Positions 56,750 to 64,000 of a stretch of DNA of 64,000 nucleotides are shown here, in pieces. Position 1 is the stretch's first letter. Every line of letters starts with the position of its first letter. The notes below the pieces were generated by a model. That model was given only the letters and a program-made list of their open reading frames with translations, made no database searches and was not told the origin of the DNA. Source of the stretch: Nissolia schottii (taxonomy: Eukaryota > Streptophyta > Magnoliopsida > Fabales > Fabaceae); the NCBI GenBank assembly GCA_003254905.1, contig QANU01053055.1, positions 124,001-188,000 on the forward strand, read 5' to 3'. The translations under genes and the position numbers were made by a program.

Positions 56750-58767
56750 ATGGCCTCAAGGGTCTCTCCCAATTCAAATTGTTTTCAGCTCAGAACCGCT
56801 TGTTCTCTCTGCCATTCATGGAACACCACCCATGTGGTTGCTTCTTTGCCACTGAGAAGAAGTGTGCCACGTAGATTGGTTCATGGCTCTGCTTTCTCTG
56901 GCTTCAGGAACTTGAGGGTTGAAAGGGTGATGAAGCCTGTTTACTCCACCCCTTTTGATGAATTTGAGGCTGATGATGATGGTGATGGTGGTGGTGTTGA
57001 TCATGGTGATGAAAGTGGAAAGGAAATTGCTTATGCTATTTCAGATAGTAACACCCAAAATAGAGAACACAGAAGTGTTTTTTCTTCTGGGAAGTTCAGT
57101 ACCATGAAGCCTGATCTTCTGGAACCTTCTCTCCTTGGCATCCAGCCTGAGCCACCAAGCTGGCCTGAGAGAGAAAAGATTCTGAGGCTCTCCTTTGAGA
57201 GGAGAGTGAAGAGTGTAGGGATACCCTTCTCAATTAGGATGATCAAGAAGAAGCTGCAGCTTCAGAAGAATCTCATGGATGCAGGTGACTTGACCTTCTG
57301 TTCTGTGAAGAAGGCCTTCTCCTCCATGCTGTTCATCTTCCACCAGCTCCAGAACCATGCCTTGCAAACAAGGGAGAGCCTGCAGTGCCTTGAGGACTTG
57401 GAAGGTGTCATGGACAAACTGAGGGTGGACATGGATGCCTCATTTGTGTGGCTATTTCAGCAGGTTTTCTGGAAGACACCAACACTCATGGTATATGTGA
57501 TGGTCCTATTAGCCAATTTCTCTGTGTTTTCTATGAGTCACAACAACAATGCTATGGCAGCTACTCCTCCATTCATGGTCAGAAACCTTCTACCCTTGAA
57601 AGACAATAAGAGTGAACAGAAACAATCACAAGTTGGTGTCGAAGTTAACAAAGATGAGGATATAAAGGAGGGGGAGTTGGAATTGGAGTTGACAGAAGAG
57701 GAGCAAGTGTTGTGGAATTCAATGATGGAGGAAGCTTCAATGTTGCAAAAAGGGTTATTAGGGGATAATGAGGTTTTGGACCATGAGACAATGCAAAGGT
57801 TTGTGGCCCCTTTGTCTGTGGAGCTTGAAGGGGATCAATATGAGGAATATGTCAAAACTGAGCTTTATTACCAGAAGCATTTGAGAAGGTCACCCCACAA
57901 TTCCCTTCTGCTATCCAACTATGGATACTTCCTTTACCTTGTTGCTCATGACCATGACAGGTGAGTCTCTCAAACCAAAATTTCCTTGTTATATATAACT
58001 GTTTGCTGACAATTTAGCTTTTGATTTGTTTTCCCTATCTCAATTGATTCATTTTTAAGTGGATTCATCTTGGCCTAGAGGGAAGAAAATTGAACATTTT
58101 GCAATTTTGGGAGTAAAAATAGTTGTTAGATGCAAAGAAGCTATGCTGTAATACCATTCACATCACATGCTAACACATAACTTTGTGCTATTAAGTACTA
58201 ATACAATAGTTGATGCGTTGAGTTATAAATGTTACAGATCACAATTTTTTTACATGCTCTATTAGCATCTAAAAATTGATATAGTAGTAATACTAATCTA
58301 GTAGGTGAAAGCATGTACATGCATCTTCAAGCACGGTTATCAGAATCTTATGATTCACAATTCGATACAATTCAACATGCTAACGGTGTGTATTATATAG
58401 TAGTATTATGCAGTGAATCTGATGACTATGAATCTCACAATACATGTACCGTTTCAGGAATTCTGTTGCTGATTATTTTCCAATTTTTTTTGTGTACATT
58501 GTATGTGGAATTTGCAGGGCAGAAGAGTACTACAGGCGTTCGGTGCTGGCAGAGTCACCAGAGGCAGAGGCATTCAGCAGATATGCTGACTTCTTGTGGT
58601 TGGTAAGGAAGGATACTTGGGCTGCAGAGCTGAGATATCTGCAAGCATTGGAGGTAGAACCTGGCAACACTTACCATATGTCAAAGTATGCTTGTTTCCT
58701 TTGGAACACAGGTGGACAAGATACAACTAGCTTCCCTCTAGAAGAATTTGACAACGTGCAACTATGA
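56750..58767 (+). CDS. TPR-like superfamily protein, probably plastid-targeted, two exons
   Basis: Exon 1 is 56750-57960 and exon 2 58518-58767, joined across a GT..AG intron of 557 bases (donor acag/gtgagt, acceptor tttgcag). The product has 486 residues. The start is the ATG opening MASRVSPNSNC; an upstream in-frame TTG is not a start. Residues 1-60 are rich in Ser, Arg and Val with few acids, like a chloroplast transit peptide, followed by an acidic patch (FEADDDGDGGG). Conserved parts are GIPFSIRMIKKK, CSVKKAFSSMLFI and SFVWLFQQVFWKTPTL, then a likely membrane segment (about 243-262). The C-terminus has TPR-like helices (YYRRSVLAESPEAEAFSRYA and following). It resembles Arabidopsis At2g29670-type proteins, of unclear function. 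Confidence 0.85.
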
Positions 58768-60144
58768 CAAATTGTCCCATCTGAGTTACAGGCTTGATAT
58801 AGCATGACCTTACACACCTTCTATAATTCAACTTCCTTTTTAAGATGTGTATTCCTTGATCTTTTTGGTCTTTCTTGGATAGCTGTTACTCCAGTTAGGT
58901 TCTGTTTTTTTTTCCCATTGAAGTTAGTAATTCATGGAACAGTTATTTATGTTTGTAATTTCATGTGAAGATGTATATTTGCACAGAAATTGTATTAGCA
59001 CAAAAGTTGTTGATGGAAGTTGCCAACTCCTCTTCTCTTGAGACTTTCCCAAAATTTGTATTTTTTTTTAAGTATTTAGAGTGTGAGTCTCGGCCAACAA
59101 TAAGATGGTACCTTGTGCCTTGGAGATCACGAGTTTAAATTTAAAAAATAATCTCTCCTTCAGCAGGATACTTCAATAGGTAGGAGTTTCATGTGCAGAG
59201 TTCCTTTCTATCAACTTGTTTACAAAGAAATGATATGGCTTCAACAAACCAAGCGATTCACTAATTAACTTGATGATTGTAATTTGACTGAGTCGATCAT
59301 CATGTTGAGTTTTACAACTATGTTACACACAACGAAAATTCTAAGCCATAGTTACATAATTCGTCATATTCTCCAGCGTACCGCATACTGGTTCTTGTGA
59401 ATCGATTCATAGTTCTTTGGCATACCAATGCTAATTCTCTCAAAATTCGCCATTGAAAACTCTAAACCAGTATAAAGGAATTTTGTGAAGAATTGATGAC
59501 CTCTAGGGTTGTGGACCGCTCCTTGAATTGTCATGGAGCCGCCACCATCTTCCAAATGCTGTCTCTACACATGACACCATCCGCCGTACTTTCACTGGCA
59601 TAGTCATCCACAGATCACCATTGGTGAAGGCTGTTGAAGATAACTATCAATGACATAACCTTGTGTTCTCCGGTTAGAGCTAATGTGCAATTGCATAAAG
59701 CATAAGAGAGGAGTGAGTTGAAAAGGAGAGACGTGAGTTAAAAGAGTTGTGCAGTAGACTTAATGGAGACGAATGAGTGTTTTTAGGGTTTGAAATTATT
59801 ATTTTTAGATTTTACTTTTAAATCTTATAAAAATTGATCCTAAATGAGCTAATGTTGAGCCATGAGGTAAGGCTTTTTAAGAAATTTTTTTTTAATCTTT
59901 TGGTGTTGAAGGTTTTTTTATACATTTTTTTAAAATCTTTCCAATGTTTAGATTTTTTTGTAATTTATTTATTTTTTTGTAAAATATAACAAGAGCGTAT
60001 AGATTTATATATTAGAGCGAACTATAAACCGAAATAGTACTGCCTATGTATACCTCCACGTACCATATATTTGACAAGGTAGCGAACCACGTACCAGTAC
60101 CCAAGAAAATCATGTACCTGGTGACTGTTCCAACCCCTCCACGG
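58768..60144. other. 3' untranslated region and intergenic DNA
   Basis: The 3' untranslated region of the TPR-like gene probably runs to about 59000. A SINE-like patch is at 59075-59215. From 59330 to 60144 no gene is recognised; a 63-codon minus frame (59364-59555) lacks motifs. Confidence 0.5.
59075..59215 (+). repeat. SINE-like repeat
   Basis: Contains ctcggccaacaataagatgg, ttgtgccttggagatcacg and agtttaaat, in the order seen in plant tRNA-derived SINEs with a box-B-like gatcacgagtttaaat. There is only one copy here, so the call rests on similarity to the general family layout. Confidence 0.4.
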
Positions 60145-60366
60145 TGTTAAACATCTTGAATAACACAGGGACACAACAAAGACTACAGGGAAAATACAGA
60201 AAACAAGAAATAATAGAATTGTATTATGAGAGTTGTGTGTCTTTACATAGGAGGCTGAGCCTATTTATAGGTCGAAGACTCAACGGCCAAAAATAAATTA
60301 CAATCAATTAATAAGACTAAATCAAATCAAATCAATTATGATCATTAATATAAATTATTCTTAACA
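60145..60366 (-). mobile_element. small copia-type solo LTR
   Basis: It starts TGTTAAACATC and ends TTCTTAACA, flanked by cacgg on both sides (60140-60144, 60367-60371), a perfect 5-bp target duplication. On the minus strand a CCTATAAATAGG box (about 60259-60270) lies in front of a short leader, fitting U3-R. The 222-bp length and the TGTTAA..TTAACA ends are copia-like. No internal part remains. Confidence 0.88.
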
Positions 60367-60400
60367 CACGGAAGAAAACAAGAACTCTAAAAAACTTAAT

Positions 60401-60440
60401 GCGCGCGAGCGCGCACACACACACACACATATATATATAA
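60401..60440. repeat. compound (GC)n-(AC)n-(AT)n microsatellite
   Basis: gcgcgcgagcgcgc, then about nine AC units, then about five AT units. The tract can adopt left-handed or cruciform structures in principle. Confidence 0.92.
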
Positions 60441-60689
60441 ACAAACAACCATAAAATTTCAGTTCATCACAATGACAAACCAAACACAACGGAAACATGA
60501 GAAACTTAACAAGATGAAAAACACATAAACCAGACACATAAGTCATGACAACTTATAACAAGAAAAGGCTTGACTAGCTAGATCGAGCACATTTATTTAT
60601 TATTCTTAGCAAACACTATAACGACTCAACTAGATAATAAGGTAACACTAGAAATTCTTGGAGACCCTCGTCTGTAGTAGCTATTAGGG

Positions 60690-61060
60690 TGATGGTTCCA
60701 CTGCATCACAGTCCTGTTTTCACATCAACGACATTGTTAACGCCAGTAGGGGTAACTTGGAAATTGTTGAGCGGGGTTGAACCAACAACACCATAAGCAA
60801 ATATGCCACTGATGATGACACCATTGGAATCACCACTACCACCTCGCTCCCTGGGGTCATGGAATATTCGTCCTGTTCATTATCATTGTTATTGTTGCGA
60901 GGGACAACACTGTGCTCCGTTGGCTCGAAACCCGCCCTTGTGGTACCACAGCTCCCGATGGGCTGTGGTGCTGCAAGGATTCAGAGCCAGAGGTCGGAGA
61001 GACTTGGGAAAGAGACGGTTTAAAACCATTGTTTGCCATTATTGGAGGATACTAAGCAAG
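60690..61060 (-). pseudogene. unidentified coding-like remnant
   Basis: GC-richer than its flanks. On the minus strand one frame opens MANNGFKPSLSQVSPTSGSE (ATG at 61037-61039). Another frame further on reads ISGIFAYGVVGSTPLNNFQ and VTPTGVNNVVDVKTGL. No single frame covers the whole. It looks like two pieces of a plant protein gene out of frame with each other; the family is not recognised. The plus-strand 87-codon frame over the same bases is likely a shadow. Confidence 0.35.
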
Positions 61061-62435
61061 GTCTGAATTTGTGGTTCCATTGGGGTGAATTTATACTCGT
61101 CTCAAGGTTCGGAATGCAGAGAAATAATAATATGACTACTAAAATGTTGTTCATTTTGATTATTACCATAACATTACTCACACAAGTTTTATTCGCTAGA
61201 GTTCAAAATTGCCCTCGTATGTTTTTATTATTTTTTTAAATTAATTGAGTTATTGTCGACCACTTTGACTTTCATATTTTTTATATGTACTTAATGAATT
61301 GTGTAATAATTATTAACGTTTTCTTATAAATACTTATTTTTCACTATTTAATCTAATTCTATTGCATATTTGTGTTCTTTTTTTATTATTAAGTCAATAA
61401 AAATATGTAATAAATATGAGTTAAAAGAAGACCAAGCATTTTTTCTTTGAGAAATATTTCAGCCTCCTATTTCTTTAATCTTAATATCTTTCTAACAACC
61501 CTATGATATATAACACTTAATAATTTTGGGAGATAAAATAAGAATAAAAAATAATATTATTGTCAAGTGTTATGAATAGAGATTATTAGGAGAAAAATTA
61601 GGTTAATGAGGTAGGAAACTCAAATATTTCCCTTTTTTATATTGTGGCAATAGAAAAAATGTTGATATACAATTAGTGAAAATATTTTTACATTATTAAA
61701 TGATGATTATTATATTATTACATGTAAGATTTCTAAAATATATTTTTATGAAAGTCAAAAAAAATTATGGTCTGACAATGACTAATTAGTTGATAATGTA
61801 AAATAATAATACTATCAAACTCCATACTTTAAGGCCCTACTTGGCACATCGTATAATGTATGATATGATGAGCTAGTACAATATATAATAACTTTATCAA
61901 TTATTTGATGCGAACTTAAGGTCAGTTTGGTGCACTATATAAGGTAGGATAGGATAAGCTAATGCAGTACATTGACTTTATTAGCTATTTGGTGTAACTA
62001 ACATATTGTATAAATTTATCCATCACGATCATTATATACGCCAAACGATGAATAACTTAATCCTACCAATGAAGGCATGATAAGACCGGATAGCTTTTGA
62101 CGTATAAGACCTATTTCAATTATTTTATTTTATTTTATTAAATAAAAAATAATAAAAAATTTAAATAATTAATAAAAGTTAAAATAAATAATATTAATAA
62201 ATAATTTGATATATAAAATTAATAAAATTAGGACAACTAATTAAATGACTAAATTATAATAGTATTTATTAATAAATATATATTTAAATAAATTGTATTT
62301 AATATAAAAATTAAGTATTGAGAAATAAAAGAATTCATTAATTATTATAATAAATTATTAAATTATTGATGTAGGTGTAATTATGCATAATGATTTTATT
62401 CATAAAAAATAATGACATCTAATACATATAATTAA
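61061..62435. other. intergenic with Tourist-like traces
   Basis: AT-rich, no gene. At about 61831-62080 there are words of the type gtttggtgcactatataa and, inverted, gtttggcgtatataatg, which suggest one or two overlapping decayed MITEs. Clean ends and target duplications were not found. Confidence 0.4.
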
Positions 62436-63020
62436 GCACAAATGCGGATACGTCTTGAGAAGAGTACTGGAAGATGGTCTGTATACTTATTTAATAACCA
62501 ACACAATCATCGCTTGCATGATGAAAATCATGTGGATCTTGTAAGGTCACATAGAAAGATGAAAAAAACTTCCATAGCTCAATTCAACAACATGCTTGAC
62601 ATTGGTATGGGTGTGCCAATGATCTATGACTCTTTTGTAAGTCGAGCTGGGTCTCACCATTTGGTTGGCTTTAGGAAGAGAGATATGTATAATTAATTGC
62701 GAAAGAGTTAGAATCAAAACATGGGTTAGTTAGATCGAGGTCAGTGGCAGAAGGATTTGGTGGATGCAATGGATCATTTATGAAGGATCCAGAGGTTGTG
62801 AGGACTAAAGGGACTACACCATCTGTTGTTTCACCCAAAATAAAAAGGAAGCAAGTCATACATTGTAGTACTTGCAAGGGTGAAGGTCATACTAAAACCA
62901 CCTGTTGTTTTCATGCGGCACAGTCAATGGGTGAATGTGGACATGCTTGGGAGGAATGGGATGCGTATGATGAGATGGTGAGCATTGTTAAGGACAACAA
63001 AGTTTTAGTGTTAAGATGAT
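62436..63020 (+). pseudogene. FAR1-related (MULE-type) transposase remnant with the middle missing
   Basis: The first part (62442-62696, 84 codons) matches the FAR1 DNA-binding region found in FHY3/FAR1/FRS proteins and their parent MULE transposases: RLEKSTGRWSVYLFNNQHNH, then VDLVRSHRKMKKTSIAQFNN, IGMGVPMIYDSF and GFRKRDMYN. After a stop and some 50 bases the frame at 62744-63019 gives a tail with DPEVVRTKGT and a CCHC knuckle, HCSTCKGEGHTKTTC, like the C-terminal end of such proteins. The whole catalytic MULE domain and SWIM finger between the two are absent. No introns are evident. Confidence 0.8.
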
Positions 63021-63230
63021 ACAATGTTGATATTTTGTATGTATTTGTTATTGTGTAGGTTGGCGGTGGTGCTGAGGTGCGAAGTGGAAGATTGGAGAGC
63101 AATGCGGATAGAGGAAGGCCTAATTTCTGTTCAGTGCCTATTTGAGCATCCCACTGTAAGCATTGTTTAGTATCATAAATTTGCAGCTTTCACGTATTGT
63201 TCAATGTTATCTGTAGAGATGGGTAATGGT

Positions 63231-63531
63231 AGGGCTGTCAAAATGAACCCGACCAGTTTACTCAGTTAAATGGACGGACCAAACGTATAAAATCTAGTCC
63301 GCGAATAGCAAAAGCTCATTTAGGTCCGACCCGTTTAGGCCCGGCCCATTTAACCTGTGGGTCAAATTGGTCCGTTTAGTATTAAATAGGCAAAACTCAC
63401 AAACTAACCCGTTTACTCACATAAATGGATGAACTAAACATATAAAAAGCAGACTCGCAAATAGTAAAAGTCCGTTAAGGTTCGGGTCATTTAGGCTTGC
63501 AGGTTAGCCGGGCTGGCCCGTTTGACAGCCC
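63231..63531. mobile_element. hAT-type MITE with GGGCTGTCAAA ends
   Basis: The left end is AGGGCTGTCAAAATGAACCC and the right end inverted GGGCTGTCAAACGGGCCAGC. The flanks ggtaatggt and gttaatggt differ by one base, giving a degenerate target duplication of 8-9 bases. Inside, the order gtttactca..taaatgga..aaa-gtataaaa..cgcgaatag-aaaag recurs once with a period of about 150 bases. This terminal sequence is known from many plant hAT-type MITEs. Confidence 0.72.
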
Positions 63532-64000
63532 GTTAATGGTATTAATGTATGCATAAGAAGGAAGAAAATGTGAGTGGTTTGGACGAAATGAAAGCGACGA
63601 CATCATGGGGTCATGTTGTTTACATTATTGACTGGATGTGAACTTGAGTATGATGTTTCTGGTTTGTCAAATTTGGTTCGAGGATACTTGATTGCAGTGT
63701 AGATGTGCACAGCCAAAAATTATTGTTGTAGTTAGTTAGTGTACATGGCACAACACACATGAATGGCAGTGTTAATGTGTAGTTGTTGTTCTTAGTTGTG
63801 CTGGGACCTATATGTTAGCATTGGCTCGTGTAGAAGGTAAAATTACATTATTGTAGCAATAGTTTTGTGTGTTCAATCGTTTTGTTGTTTCGAAAGGGAA
63901 CGTATGGTTGGGTGCATTGTGGTCAATTATGCATTGTGGTCAATTATAATATTTTGCATTTACATAATACGAGTAGTTTAATTGAGGACCTTTCCCACCA
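63532..64000. other. intergenic to the window edge
   Basis: T/G-rich on the plus strand with words such as gtgtagttgttgtt. No frame with motifs and no repeat structure were seen. Confidence 0.5.

Noticed and set aside
58313..58606. 97-codon plus frame across the TPR-like intron and exon 2
   Set aside because: It runs through the intron in a different frame from exon 2; shadow of the spliced gene.

Overview
The window is nuclear DNA of a flowering plant, most likely a legume of the soybean type. The signs are spliced plant genes with GT..AG introns, an AT-rich background, many LTR-retrotransposon remnants and MITEs, and plant-only families (HSPRO, Qa-SNARE SYP31, FAR1-related transposase). 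The species call is inference from the style of the genes and repeats; no search was run. There is no bacterial, organellar or CRISPR-type content.

Layout. 1-7011: a decayed minus-strand Ty1/copia element cut by the left window edge, with its 5' LTR at 6528-7011 and a foreign solo LTR (4791-6251, target duplication gaggc) nested in its leader. 7139-9427: a second, internally deleted minus-strand copia element. 9428-22185: a long gene-free stretch with a Mutator-type MITE, a pair of fold-back MITEs, SINE-like repeats and an LTR-like segment. 22540-25835 (minus): a complete six-exon SYP31-type syntaxin gene, encoding 340 residues. 26039-26912: a Tourist-like element. 28172-36598 (plus): a broken ribosomal protein P0 (uL10) gene. 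Its exons 1-2 and its damaged exon 3 lie 7.75 kb apart, and the gap holds a MITE, a MULE transposase remnant and a truncated copia element. 38288-44378: several DNA-transposon derivatives and a strange degenerate repeat field (42555-43260). 45946-47283 (plus): an intact single-exon HSPRO gene. 47930-50395: a hAT-type element and a repeat-rich element with GGTGTACACC ends. 52221-55583: a 2.5 kb solo LTR whose 3' junction was later duplicated in tandem. 56750-58767 (plus): a two-exon gene for a TPR-like, probably plastid-targeted protein. 60145-64000: a small copia solo LTR, an unidentified coding-like remnant, a FAR1-like transposase remnant with its middle deleted, and a hAT-type MITE.

Three genes look intact: SYP31-like (Golgi membrane fusion), HSPRO-like (stress and basal defence, SnRK1 partner) and the TPR-like gene. 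They are unrelated in function and share no operon-like organisation. Most of the remaining structure is transposon history, and many insertions can be placed precisely by target-site duplications. No clearly new biological system was found. The least explained items are the 42555-43260 repeat field, the palindrome-bearing solo LTR, the coding-like remnants at 29298-29640 and 60690-61060, and the 49030-50395 element.
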